Assembly: GCA_013397865.1 (NCBI GenBank)
Contig: VZTI01004555.1
Coordinates: forward strand, 2,461,995-2,525,994
DNA length: 64,000 nucleotides
Reading direction: 5' to 3'
Origin: Struthidea cinerea
Taxonomy: Eukaryota > Chordata > Aves > Passeriformes > Corcoracidae
Under the pieces are notes generated by a model that saw nothing but the letters and a program-made list of their open reading frames with translations, had not been told where the DNA came from and ran no database searches. A program made the translations under genes and the position numbers. This document shows positions 24,915-37,523 of this stretch, piece after piece. How positions within the stretch are numbered: position 1 is the stretch's first letter; the number at the start of each line of letters is the position of its first letter.

Positions 24915-25894
24915 TGGAACACAACATGGCGGCCTGAGGGGAGCGCCGGGAGCGGGGCCGGGCTGGGCCCGGCCGCTCATCCGCTTACCCCGGCACCTGC
25001 GGGACGGCGCGGGATGCACAGTAAGAGGGTACGAGAGAAGGTGTCGGTCCATTTCTGAGGGTTGGTGCGGGCCCGGAGCCTCCAGGGAGGCTGGCGGTCA
25101 CCGAGGGGGCTGTGTTCTTAGGGAGTACCCGCGCTGAGGGGGCCGTAGGTGCTTCTGTAGCCCCTGGAAATGCCGTCCCTGCAGCCCGTGAGCAGCTCCT
25201 GGGTCTCGCATGCCAACGCTAGTCTCTGCGTCCCGCTCCTCCGCAACAGGGTGCGAATAGGTCTTTCTCTCGGCTCCTGCGGGGCATCGCCCTAGGTGCT
25301 GGTCTCTCCCAAGCGCTTTCTCAGGAATTGCTAAGTTTTCTTGGTTCGGCACGCCTTGCCTTCCATTGCTTAGCATCCTTCTTCACATCATCCCATGTCA
25401 CACCCTGCACATCTAGCGTGTCTCTGAGTGCAATAATTACGTACCGTGGCCTTGAAGCTCAACTTCTTGCTTTCTTCATTTCTTCTTTGTTGCTCTCTTC
25501 CTACGTGTATCAATGTCATACTTAAACATCATAGCTTTTTGTTCCTCAGTATCTTGGCATATTCGTAACAAAGTATCTGCTTTAGATTTTTATAATGCTC
25601 TCTTTTGACTACTGTAGTGCTGTCTTTTCTGTCGTATTGGATTCTTTAATTCTAAATGATTATTAATTTTCTGTGCGCTCTAATTGCAGTGATTGGGTGT
25701 TGTCTTTGAATTCCATCACTTGCCCATAATTTTTATTTAGATTGTTCCTTCTTTCCTGGATTCTCTAGCCTCTTGCACATGAAACTCTTATTCTGTTGAA
25801 TGATTCATGGCCACTTTTTTTGGGGTGTTAGATGAGTTCATATTGCTACAACTTGTTCTTCCCAACCTTTATTTCCCTTTCCACTAACAATTCT

Positions 25895-25986
25895 AAGCTT
25901 GAACATCTATGTGTGCTGAAACAGAGGGGAGGGAAGAGGTTAGATAACATCTATTGTGACAGATGCATGAAAGAACTGCTACCCAG
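25895..25986 (+). pseudogene. possible remnant of MOK first kinase exon
   Basis: The translation around RLDNIYCDRCMKELLPS loosely resembles LRDGNYYACKQMKQRFES of MOK, and the preceding VLKQ resembles EVMK. No clean donor follows. The position is right, but the resemblance may be chance. Confidence 0.2.
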
Positions 25987-28900
25987 TGATCAGGTCTTTT
26001 TTTATTCTTCAGTATTCTATGCAAATGTAATTAAAACACTTCCTTTAATTTATCCTCAAAGCTTTCAGTCTTACAATGCTAATAAAATTTTTAACCTTTC
26101 TTTCAGTCTTCATCTTTGAGTACAACAAATTCAGGTAATCTAACTGGAAGTAAGTTTTGTTTTGTAGCTGTAATAATTTTCATAGCTTAAAGTTGCCAGG
26201 CTCCGACCTGGCTTTTTTTTGTTCAGTGTGTGTTTGAAGTTTTTTGTTTTGGTGGGTTCTTTGTTGCCTGGTCACTCTCAGGATGTGATCACATCATGAT
26301 CAGGATGGTGCTGAAGTGGATTTTTTAGAATCTCCGAAAATCTTGGCTTATGAATGCAAAATCAAACTTTGTTAGCACATCTAAATTTTATTTCTTCTTA
26401 TTCTATATAAACTTCTATGCTGTTATTCTTACAATACCCGGTTTTCTTTCAGCTGCTGATTAAACAATAACTGACTTGTCATGTGATCATTTTCATTGTG
26501 CCCCTGCAGAAAATCTCTCCTATTTTACTGACCTGTTTTGTTCAGAGTTTACACATTGACTTTATTAATCAAAGAGACATTTCAAATAATGCAATTTTCA
26601 TTCCTGATTCTGCACTTTATTCAGTCAGTTGAAATTATTCAGGCCTTTGCTTCATTCTTTTCACTGGATGGATCTCATAAGTGCCAGGTTAAAGCCTCAG
26701 TTGTTTGTTATGTGTGTGGTATTTATTTTGTCTACAGAGCACTCTGTTGTAAAAGAATTACAATAACAAGCTTTATACACTTACATGGAAAAGATCTTCA
26801 GTGCTGTAAGAATGTTTTAAAATGTGTAAAGTATTAACTCTTAGTACAGTATTAGAACTCTGCAGTTTAAAATTTAAACAACTCAAGTTGTTTTGAGCTC
26901 TCCACTGTGATCTGGGCTTCTTTTGTATGAGTAAAATACATTTATAGAAGAAAATATATAAACATAACCAAATAGTATAAACATATACTGACTTCTCTCT
27001 ATACCTAAAGATATTTTCAATAAATTTGTACAGTAATGTAACGCTTTCCCTGCGTTTCTCTGCCCAAGTACTTAGGTTCATTAACCCCTATGGCTGGTAT
27101 GCCATAGATATTAAGATATTATTTTCAGATCATATGATTTGAATTTTTTTTTTAATGCCAGAGAATCAATTACTTGCATGTGAGAAAAAAAAAAAAAACA
27201 AACAACAAAACAACAAAAAATCAGGATGGCAATTTATTAAAATAAAAGAGTAAATCAACAAGTATCTAACTTTTTTTTTGTGTCTGTCTTGGGTATATTT
27301 TGGCCCCAGGGCTGGCTCTGACATTATAAGAACATATAACATAGCCAGCGTGTTTCTGACTGGTTGGAGGGTATCAGTTGCGACCAAAAAAATCGATTTA
27401 CACTGAATTCTGTGAGAGTGGTATTTAAGTAGTCTGAATTTACAATGTCCATCTTATATTTAGCAATTCAGATAGGAAATTAAAACTTAAGGTGGGGATA
27501 GAGAGCATGGTGATTTTTGCTGACGAGACATTGTTTCCTCAGTCTCATTAGTCAAGGTTGAGGATCAGCTCGCTTGAAGCACTAACTCACCAGTTATCAA
27601 ATAACAGCCAAAGCAATTAAACAGTCCCATGGTCTCCTCTCCATCTGGGAGTGTCTGTTAGAGCTTGTGTCCTTTACCCACAATGATTTTCAAATTCAGT
27701 TTCTGCTTTTAAAATAGATCTATATGTAAATTGTCTATATAGAGTGCATTAGATGGTTGATTTTAAATTGCTCTGCTATTTTCAGTTTTTCAAATTTAGG
27801 TGGCCTAATTAGTTCATGATGCAGCATGATCAATAGTGATCAGAAAACAGAAGCAGCAGATGATAAAAATAAGAAGAGCAACTGACAATTCTCATGTAAG
27901 TGCTGCTACTGTATTGGAGAAAGAGGGGTTGCAAGGGGAAGGTTTCTGCTAATTAAAATACAAGCATTTGGCTCACAAGGAAAGGATACACTTTGTTGTT
28001 GGTTGTTTTTTTTTAACAGGAGCAAGTGTGAAAGCTGGGGAGATGAAAAGTGAATAAGACAACGCAAATTGATTGTTAGTTGGAAGACAGCATTAGAATA
28101 TCCCTGCCTAAGTAACTTTTCCCTCTGCACAATTTCTTGGCAGGCTTTCTCCACTATAAGGCTGTGTTTATACTTGTAAATTAAGCATATCTGGAAATCT
28201 TCTTGGACACAAAGAGCAACTGGCATGAAATGGCCCCCATCTCTGCTAGTAAATTCTCTTATCTTCCAAAACAAGGCAGTAGGACAGAAACTGCTTGAGA
28301 ACTGACCTTAGAAGGAGTCCTCACACCAGGCAGGGAAGGTGCCTCCGAAAGTGCTGATTGTCACAGGCCAAATCCCTGCCAGGGACTGTTGTCACAGTAA
28401 CTAATAACAGGCAGCTTCACTGAATTTACTGCTATCGACATAGCTTGAGACTCCCACAGTTATTCTGACACCCATAAAGGGCTGAATATGATAAAAGAGG
28501 TTTTCTGCCCTGAAAATGACTGGGTTTGCATCTTTCTTGAATAATAAGACCATGTCAAAAGCAACAGTAGCATAAAGCTAACCAGAACTGGATTTTGCTT
28601 AGATGAAATTACTGAAAAAAATTATCAAGGATAGAATCTGTACATGCTAAAAATAAAAGGAAATAGGAGGATGAGGTGGGTGAAGGAAACTAGGCACTGG
28701 GATTGGTAAGGAACAGTTAATCACAAAGCTGAAGGAGAATAAAGGAGGAAAGAAAAAAGTCAATTCTGATGGAAATTAGAAGACCTGAAAATGAATATAA
28801 ATAAAACTTTTTTGATAACCCTTATCTGCTTCATCTCTTAAAGTTGTGCAGAATTAGAACTGACTGATTTTTCACATCCTTGTATTCGAAGCACTTCATT

Positions 28901-29909
28901 ATCAAAGCCAAATATTACTTGTGGCCCAGTGCAAATCTCCTATCTGAATTTAATATGGGAATAAAGCTTTAAAATCAGAAACTGCTTTGCTTAAAATAAA
29001 AAAAAAACCAGACCAAACAACATCTCCACAAAAAACCCAACAACTAACCCCCATGTAACAATGATTCCATGATACACTTGCTTTCCAAGATAATTTTGTT
29101 TTCAGTACATTGTAAATAAAGGAAGTTGTTTTGTTTTGGTTTTTTTGAAAGAAGCAAAGAATAAATTCAAATATGAATTGCTAATGTGCTGCAGCATAAA
29201 AAAGGTATGAAGGACTGTGAAGAGGCATCATGTCTCTGAACAAGGAGGTGGTAGTTTATCGTCTATTACTGTATTCTGCTTTCTGGAATATAGGCAGCAA
29301 AATAATCTGGGCAGCAAAACTTCATTTGCTGTTTTTCATTTTATTTTCTCTCAACTTATATGTTAACAAAATACCTCTTTTATTTGAAAGTTTTCCTTTA
29401 GTCAGTATTTGACAAGTCAAATAAGGATTGATAAACAGTCTTCATGACAATTTCAAACATACTGAAACAGTGTATTTTTGTTTTTAAAATACCAGTTGGT
29501 AAGATAAGGAGAGGGAACATTTTCTGATGTTCTGGAGAAACTGAGTCTTAGGGAGGGAAAGTACTGTGCAAGTAAACACATGAAGCAACATTTTGAAAGG
29601 TATGCATAATTAATAATGGAAATTCTACAGAAAATCTTGTTTAAATTCAGTGAGGGAATACGAAATTAAGACTAAGTGAAGCTTTTTAAATACACATGAA
29701 TTAAAAAGGTTTGCATGTGGTACAGAAAGGGAACTCTGCCTTCCTGGGCACTGGGGGGTTATTTCCTTGAGTACTCTAATTGATGTCCCCCACTGTATTA
29801 GATGGTGCCTGGCCACTGGGTCTAGGGTGAAACGAGATGAATGAGGAATAAATAGTTGATCTCCGCCTTGCCAAATGCACTGAATATACTTGCGCTGTTT
29901 TTCTTTTAG

Positions 29910-29994
29910 CTGTAAATAATAATTGGAGGAAATGTGTCAGTCCTCTCCTTGGGTAATACTTTCTTCAGTCTCTTTAAATACTGTTTTAATGCAG
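29910..29994 (+). pseudogene. possible remnant of MOK second kinase exon
   Basis: A good acceptor (TTTTTCTTTTAG) is followed by a frame reading AVNNNWRK, comparable to QVNNLREI of MOK. After small deletions, a GNTFFSLF segment aligns with PNILMLHE, and a GCAG|GTTAAA donor follows. Net loss is about 8 bases. The identity is weak but the exon sits in the expected order. Confidence 0.35.
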
Positions 29995-32900
29995 GTTAAA
30001 ACCAGTGTATTTATCCTTAGTCAATGTATAGCATTAGTTCTCCTTCATATTTGCATTTATATTTACATCCATCATCCAGATGTTTTATGGTCACAAAAAA
30101 AATAGGTGCTTTTTATCAGTTAGGAAAATAGAGGAGAGGGCTGTGTGTAAGTAGATGTAGACTTGACATTGTCTTCCAAGAATATAAGTGCCAACTAGTG
30201 CCTCTTGGGTTACTGATTTTGTATTCTCAGTTAAATATATTAAGTTCCCAATGAAATCTCTGAGAATGACTCATTTGTACATACAAAGTGAGATGGGACA
30301 TTTTGCTCTTGGGTGAGATTTCAAAATGTAACTCAGAGCTTCAAAGAATGTAAGTTTAAAAAAGAGAACTCAAATATCTTCAAGGAATGTGGCTTCTGAT
30401 TCTCTGTTATATTGTTAGAGATCTGTTGGTCAATTTATACATTAACGACAACTGACAAAATTGTCCAATTTATGATCAAAGCAATATTTAAACTATCTGC
30501 TTAACTGTGTCAAGGGCAGATGCATACAACTCAGTGGTAAGGCACAACAAGCAGACTCTTTCATCTTTTCATCTAAAACTTCTTTTAGGCCTTTAACCCT
30601 TTGATAAATTGACTGACAAATTCCTTTGATGAAGTGAACTCTTTTAACAACAGATAACAACATTATTTTAAACAGAACCTGCCCATACAAGGTATTTCTC
30701 CTTGTTTCAAAGTGGAAAATATTGTTTTGGTGTTTAGCTGTAAGTCTGACTGGGAAAAGACGTATGTCCTGCTCTGATCCATTCAATAGTGTGCAAAGCT
30801 CTTTGTTTCCTGCTTCCTCCCCAGAGTTTCTGTAGCATGTTTTTTTGTTTATTAAAGCCTAGGAGGGCAATGAAATAATATACACAATAATTGAATAGTG
30901 TCTATTTTTTCCTTTAAAAGGTTTCCATCAAAACTTAATTTTAAATGTTAAATCTGGCAATGCATCACACTGAGCAATGTTTGGAATGTATGCTTCAGCA
31001 GCGCAGAGTAAACAGTATCATACATACTCTTATGCAACACAAAATTCCTGCTGGGTAGCTCCTTGGCATGGTAACTGGTGTCTGGAGCTCAACACATTAC
31101 TACTTTTCTTCTTGGGGTAAGCCCAGCTACTCCAAGCTGCAAGAAGGAATAAAGCCATTTACTAATTACTGATTTGCTCAATAAAGAAACAGCAAGCAAA
31201 CAATTTATCAGGCCCTGCATTTGAAAGTTCAGTGACAGACTAAAGTTCTGACAGCCTCATGGCAGGGAAAAAAGTCAACTATAATCCAGTCCCTGACTGC
31301 AAGTCAGTCTTTCTCTTTTCTGTTTAATTCAACTTTAGTGTAGAACAAGTGAATAATCTGAGATAAATACAAGCACTAAGGAGGCTGAGTCCACATCTTA
31401 CTATCTTGATGTTTACATAAAGTTGTTTTGTATGCATGGTGCATTGATTTCTTTCTTCCTTATTCCTGTATTTGAACAATATCCAGTAACTTTTGGGTCT
31501 AGAGACAACCTGTAGATTCTTAACCAGCTTTTTATCTCAAAAGAAAGAAAAAAACCAACACGTTTCTCAAAATCTGAGGTCTACATGTAGAGAATCTGAT
31601 GTAGCTCTTGCTTTCTGTGGCTCTTTTCCAACAGACCAAAAATATTTCAACATAAGTATTAAAATTACAAACTAAATTTATGTAAAGCATAGTTAAATTT
31701 AATCTCATACTATGTAATATTTGCTGGTGATTTCAACCCATGTTCCATATCCAGTTAGTGCTTTAACTGTACACTGTGGCTCAGTGTTCTGATTAGGCAC
31801 ACTCAGAGCTGAAATAGGCTCTGGTTTGTAAAGATCTTGGCTTGACTTAGCAATTTGAACTAGGGATCAAGGCAAACTATTTGGCACTATCACTTCATAG
31901 ACAACTTTACAGACACCCCTGTGCAAGTAGTTGAAGTTTAGATCTCAGAATTAGGCAGTAGCTGAGCTATGCTTTTGGAAAGAGGTGTCAGCGATAAAGT
32001 TGGGTTCCTTGTCGTCATTAAGCACTTTGGTGTCTCCTGGGGACATGTTCTGTCTCACAGAGTGATCACGTTTTATGACAGCATTTACTCCACTACTGCG
32101 TGTTACATGTCATCACTATGTAACAGCAGACATATCCTTCATTATTCAAATACTTGACACAAAACTTGTTGACTGCTCTGAAGTATGTTTTCTTGCCCTT
32201 CAGGCTGTCTTATTTCTCTGTTCAAGGCTCAGGTACTACACTGTTATTGCCAGGCCCATTTTCTTCAAATACATGGGAAGTCACTAATCGTGTCAGCAGT
32301 CTGGCTTTCTGGAATTCTCAGCCTCAGCTGCTGTGGTGTTAACCAAGAGTAATCCAGCTGGCCAGCCAGCTTGCTGAGCTCCTGCAGTCTGTCTGCAAGC
32401 TGAACTGCAGATTGTACCCTCAACCTTTTATTGGCTGGGTTAACACAACATTGCAGGGGAGATGTACTGTAATGCAATTATCTTACAAGAAAAATGGAAG
32501 ACTTAAAGTTGTCTGCCTCTGCAGGGCAGTGAAATGGAAAATAAAGTGTCAGATGTCTTACATCATATCATGATTATACTTTAAATTGCTGTTGTCAGCA
32601 AAACAGTGATTCCAGACAGGTACTCATTTCCATGCAATAGAACACTACTGGAGATCTAAGTACAAAGTATTTTCACATATGGTGTAATGGCTTCCCTCTT
32701 TTATTGTAAGCTTGTATCAGTTAATTTACTGGAAATTTCTTGATACTGAACAGTGTGATATGCCCAGAAAACATGTCTTCAAAAAGCTTCACAGAGTAAA
32801 TCAGTTAACTTCTGCAGTGGGCACTTTGGATAGTATAAACTAAAACTATGATACGTCTGACTTAAGTTTAAAAACTTCTGTGAGACAGTATCAATTAAAA

Positions 32901-33013
32901 ATAAAAAAGTCCAATTTAATACTGGTTAAACTAAGTACTTTTTTTCTACACTGTGTACAAATCAATGTGTAAGTTTTATTTCTAGCTTAAAGTCTCCTTA
33001 TTTGTTTCTGCAG

Positions 33014-33084
33014 TGATGAAAATTCTGGCTCCCTTTCACTTTTATGTGAATTTATGTTCATGAATATTTATGAGCTGATAAAAG
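33014..33084 (+). pseudogene. MOK: MOK remnant exon: hinge and alpha-D
   Basis: The acceptor is TTTGTTTCTGCAG and the donor is AAAAG|GTATGT. The exon is open and reads DENSGSLSLLCEFMFMNIYE followed by LIK. The mammalian counterpart is DRKSGSLALICELMDMNIYE followed by LIR. This is the best preserved exon. Confidence 0.9.
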
Positions 33085-35846
33085 GTATGTAGCATATGCT
33101 TAAGAAACACACAAACTCTCCTTGTGTAGATCACAAAGTGGAATTAATTATTTTTCCCTTGGTTGGTCACTGTTACAGATTATAAAACTCATAGGGAATT
33201 TTGTGCCGTACTGCTTTACCCTTTAGTTCTTGCCAGTGGAATATAATCAATTGTTTAAGGCATGGGTGCATGCAGGTTTCCCGTGAGTCAAGTCCATAGC
33301 CATCTATTCTACAGTCAAACAACCTTGACTGCAAAACACAAAATAATTTCTTTATGTAACAAAAAATAAAACTTAAACAGATTCTTTGTTAGGTCAGGGC
33401 TGCAGTGAGGTAATAAGAAAATTATTCCCATTTGTTTCAAAACTATTGAATCAATAAATAAGGATTTTCAGTTTTTATACCTAGTAAAAAAGCCTTTCAC
33501 TAAGTTTTCTTTATAAAATAACACTGTTCCCTGATACCTCCTATATTTAAAAATTCTGGAGCTGTTCGTCAAAGCAGGTCGGAGACCATAAAGCTTAAGG
33601 AAGAGTTGCTACAAAAAAATTTAGAACGAAAGCTAATTTAAAACCAGAGCTTATGTAAACAGTAAAGGAATTGTATACAGCAGATAAAGGGGCTTACAAT
33701 TCATAAGTAAAAGAGGATTTTTTAAAATGAATAATTAAGAATTTGTAATGTCTTAACAGTTGGGAGATGAATTTAAATAACTGAACATGCAACTGTCATT
33801 CAGTGTAATAGAATAAAGACTTGCTCCTGAACATGACATTGGTAACACTGAGTATTCAGATCTCTAACAAAAGGAGTAACTCTGTTTCTGACCTAGATAA
33901 GAATGTGAGAAGAAAATTGAGTTGTTTGCTGATTGCTGAAGTAGACATTAGTGTGTACTGATTTTAATAAGACATTTTGGGTTTGCTATATTTAGCCTGG
34001 TATTCAGATGAAAATTAGAATCATCGTTTCAGTATGTTCAGATTTTTTTTTTAAATTTTAAAATACAATTTCTTTCAAAGTTTTCCAGAAGAAGATTGTT
34101 TTCACACCGCCTAGTTGTAGTAACCTCCTTTCCTATGGCATGGTGCATCAGTTCAAAATGAAATCTGTGTTCAATAGTAATCTGCTGCAGTTAGGGATTA
34201 TTTGAACATTAATCTGGGTTTACCTGAACTTCTGTAAACTGCTGATTCTTCTTTATGGTCTGAATTTTGATTCTGGACTGTGTTTACCGGGATACAGTGC
34301 CTTGTTTTTAATGTTGTATAAGGTAGTGGCACATGGGGTGGAGCTTGTCAAATCATAGAATATAATAGGAAAGTGAACTGAAGTGGACTGAAAATGAATT
34401 TTTAATTTGACAAGGAGTACGGAGACACTTCTGTAATTATGAGGACAGTTCACTGTAATGTTACTAATGTGGAAAGCTGATACTTTTGGTTTTTTCCTTA
34501 AAAAACCAAGAGATGCATTTTACTTCAATCAAGATAAGGCTATTTGTCTTTACACAAAGTCTTAATTCTCTTGCTGTTAATTTCTAGCAGAAGGATTTAA
34601 TAACTGAAAAACAGTCTTGCCCTTTGTTTAATCAACAGCAGTTTGGTCATTTAAAGCAAAGAAAAAAGGGGCTCTGAGAGGTGTGGAGGATCTCGCAAGA
34701 GAAATGATAGAAGCTTCAAGTGCCACTGCCTTAGGATTCACTTCACCATTACTGCCAAATAACGTTTCTCCAATGATAAATCTGGAAGCAGAAGAGCATC
34801 TGCTCCAGATTTTACTAGTGACATGTAATAAAAAAGCAACTGAGCATGACTTCTTTTTATGAAGGCCCGATTCCTTAAATACGAATAACAATCTAAATTG
34901 ATTTGGATAGCAGCATTTTATAATATTTTTTCCACTATAAATGACAAAAATCCTGATGTTGAAAGCACCGTTTATCTCTACAGGAGCACTACTACTACAG
35001 TTCCCGATGTAAATGGTACTCTGTTCCAAGTGCTTTGTGATCTAATCCTGCTCAGTGGATTATGTGGCTGCCTGGAGGAGCACTGTAATCAGTTGGGAAC
35101 ACAAATCCCACTGGCTGCTGGCGCTCTGGCCTCAATGAGTTACTGTCCTGATAATCTCCCTCCTCCTCCCCAGCCAATTACTCATACTACTGTCATCATG
35201 CAGATCAGTACCTGCTTTGTTTTTCAAAAATGTGATCATTTCTGCCTCCGTTGATGGCATTGCAGCATTACATAAAGGTATTACAGCAAGATTAAAAGGC
35301 CTTTGGAGCCTATAAAAGAAAAAAGCTGAGCAGTTACTAAATGGCTCTGAAAAATAGATGAATTTTATAACTGTAATTATTGCCTAACGGCAACAGGAAG
35401 CTAAACTACATAGGTTAGCCTTTAATTTGCAATTCAGATGTGAATCAGTCATTTAACCATTGGAGTAACTTGAGGTGATTGATACAAATCTTCAGCCTTA
35501 AGGACAATTACTTTGAGTAGAGAGGGAATGAGATATTTAGAAGTGATGTATTGCAGTTCTGCTAGAACTTGAGGAAATAGATACTGCAAGTAATACATGC
35601 AGTAGAAACTAAGGCATCTTACAGAGTATTGAATTGACAGTTGTTAGCTGAGCTATTCTGCTGCATACTGAAATATAAATTATGTCAGAAGTTGAGTGGA
35701 AAATTGATTACAAAGCTAGTTATAAATTACAGAAGTAGTATAATTGAAAAAGGTGATATCAATGCACCTTGGGAAACTGAAGACTATGGTATTTGTATTC
35801 TGTTCTTTACTAAAAAGGACTCACACAACCTGAAATTTTATTCTAG

Positions 35847-35926
35847 GAAGGAGAAAGCCGACGCCTGAAAAAAAAAATTAGGAACAACATGTACCAGTTA
35901 TGCAAATCTCTATATTGTGTACATAG
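35847..35926 (+). pseudogene. MOK: MOK remnant exon: alpha-E, +1 frameshift
   Basis: The acceptor is TTTTATTCTAG and the donor is CATAG|GTAAAA. It begins GRRKPTPEKK (mammal GRRYPLSEKK) and ends NMYQLCKSLYCVHR (mammal YMYQLCKSLDHIHR). The two halves are in different frames because an A run has ten A where nine are needed. The exon is 80 bases against an expected 79. Confidence 0.9.
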
Positions 35927-36420
35927 GTAAAAGACCTGGTTCGGCAACAGCTTTACAGCAAACGTAGCATACGTTTATTTCAGGGTCATCTCTAAGCAGA
36001 GACAGAATTGTCTGGGGCAGCAGCAGACTACTGCAGGCGGAGAAAAGGCCATGGCCCAGATACATCTTTGCCTACAGCAGAGTCCTGGGAGGCAGCAGGC
36101 AGCCAGAGCATCCCAAAGGAGCTCTAGTACCTGCTGCAGGAAGCCCTCCTGGGAGGGGATGGCCCTTGCAATCCTCTGGTAGCCCTGGTGAGAGCAGAAG
36201 CAGAAAGCCTGGCCTCTCCTTCCTGGACTTGCCCATTCCCATATCTGTAGCTGTTGTCTCACCATGATGGCAAAATTTAATTTTTTACTATTCTGTTGAT
36301 AAGTTTGAAAAAAATGCTGGTTTCTTTAAGTTTTGGGGTTTTTTTACAAATAACTGGAAGCACCGATAATGTATATCTTTTTACTCAATTCTTCTCTCTG
36401 CTGTGTTTGTATTAGTACAG

Positions 36421-36469
36421 AAATGGAATATTTCAGAGAGATGGGCAACCAGAAAACATAATAATAAAG
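36421..36469 (+). pseudogene. MOK: MOK remnant exon: catalytic loop, mutated
   Basis: The acceptor is TAGTACAG and the donor is AAAG|GTAATT. It reads NGIFQRDGQPENIIIK, where the family has NGIFHRDVKPENILIK. The loop histidine and the catalytic lysine are both Gln, and the intervening Val is Gly. The catalytic Asp remains. Confidence 0.92.
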
Positions 36470-37344
36470 GTAATTAATTTTATGTGAGGATATTTAACTA
36501 AAAGTGAAGTATATAAGTATTTTTCTCTTTACTCAGAGAAGGTAATGTTTCTTCATTAATGAAAGTAAAGTTTTTTAAGAAATACATAGATGGTTACTGT
36601 ATTCCTGATCTAGGGGAATGAACAAACAATTTTGTTATTGGCTAAAACCTGAAATGGCTGAGATGCATTACACCCTGCATGTGTTCCCTCCAACCTAAAA
36701 ACCTGTTCTTTATCCACTCTTAATATATATTTTCCTTTCTGTCTTAATCTAGACACAAGAAATAGGGTTTTGTTTTGCAGCTCTTTGTTTCTACATTCAA
36801 TTCCTACACTTAGTGGAAGTTACACATACAAAGAGAGCAGAGGATAGTGGCTTACAGATTTCATTGTAACCATCTCTCCTGACAGTTTTAGAAAGTTATT
36901 TTGCTAATGTTTGAAAAGCAAGGATTTTTAAATTCAGTTAATGAAATTTTATTTTCTGAAGATAAATTTTTCTTTTAAGTCATAGAAGAATACAGGAGAA
37001 GCCAAAGCCACCTATTATATCACTGCTAAACAGAAGAACTCTAATAACTTAATCCAGATGTCCTATTTAGTAGCCTTTCCTTCTGTGATAGTCCCTATGC
37101 TCTTAGGCCTTTCTTTTCATGATGTACAGAACAGTATTTGCATTACATACTATGGACACAGATATCTTCATACCTAGAGCTACTTACTATTTTAATGCAG
37201 CTTTACTGCTGTGATACTACTATCCCTGGATTTTGGAAAGCTTCCTCTTAAAGTAATCTGTGATTTCTTTTATGATGATTACTTTACAGTCATTGCTTGA
37301 ATATTTTACTGTTTGTAATTTGTGGAAATTACTTATTTTTGCAG

Positions 37345-37523
37345 CAGAACACCCTGAAGTTAAGAGATTTTGGATCTTATAGGAGTATCTATTCTCAGCA
37401 GGCACATAGGGAATGTACCTCCCTGCGCTGGTACTGAGCACCTGAATGTTTGCTTACAAATGGGCACTATAGTTACTAAATTGGTATGTGGAGTCCTGGC
37501 TGTGTTTTCTATGAAATCACAAG
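37345..37523 (+). pseudogene. MOK: MOK remnant exon: DFG to alpha-F, two stop codons
   Basis: The acceptor is ATTTTTGCAG and the donor is ACAAG|GTACAG. The frame reads NTLKLRDFGSYRSIYSQQ, then LRWY-stop-APECLLTNGHYSY-stop, then GMWSPGCVFYEIT. The family has LKLGDFGSCRSVYSKQ, WYRAPECLLTDGFYTYK and DLWSAGCVFYEIA. Length and phase are ancestral. The stops are TGA at 37435 and TAA at 37477, and the Asp of DLW is Gly. Confidence 0.95.

Larger units (their letters stand above)
24541..25020 (+). promoter_or_regulatory. MOK: CpG island, ancestral MOK promoter and non-coding exon 1
   Basis: The sequence is GC- and CpG-rich. It contains an NRF1-type palindrome, an X-box-like element and a YY1-like ACATGGCGGCC, followed by a good splice donor (GATGCACA|GTAAGA) at 25021. 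This is the layout of a TATA-less vertebrate promoter with a short 5' non-coding exon. It lies at the 5' end of the collinear MOK remnant and head to head with ZNF839, as in mammals. Activity is inference. Confidence 0.55.
25021..33013 (+). other. MOK pseudogene 5' part: introns with only weak exon remnants
   Basis: This stretch should contain the first coding exons (glycine loop, VAIK lysine). Two faint candidates are listed separately at 25895 and 29910. Otherwise the sequence is AT-rich with homopolymer runs (for example A14 near 27185). Some stretches (27.6-27.9 kb) have the even composition of conserved non-coding DNA. Confidence 0.4.

Noticed and set aside
35975..36265. Minus-strand frame of 96 residues
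   Set aside because: GC-richer block in a MOK intron, probably an old repeat. No known protein.
37435..37437. TGA in MOK read as selenocysteine
   Set aside because: It replaces a conserved Arg in the kinase WYRAPE motif, other lesions are a TAA and frameshifts, and no selenoprotein context is known for this family.
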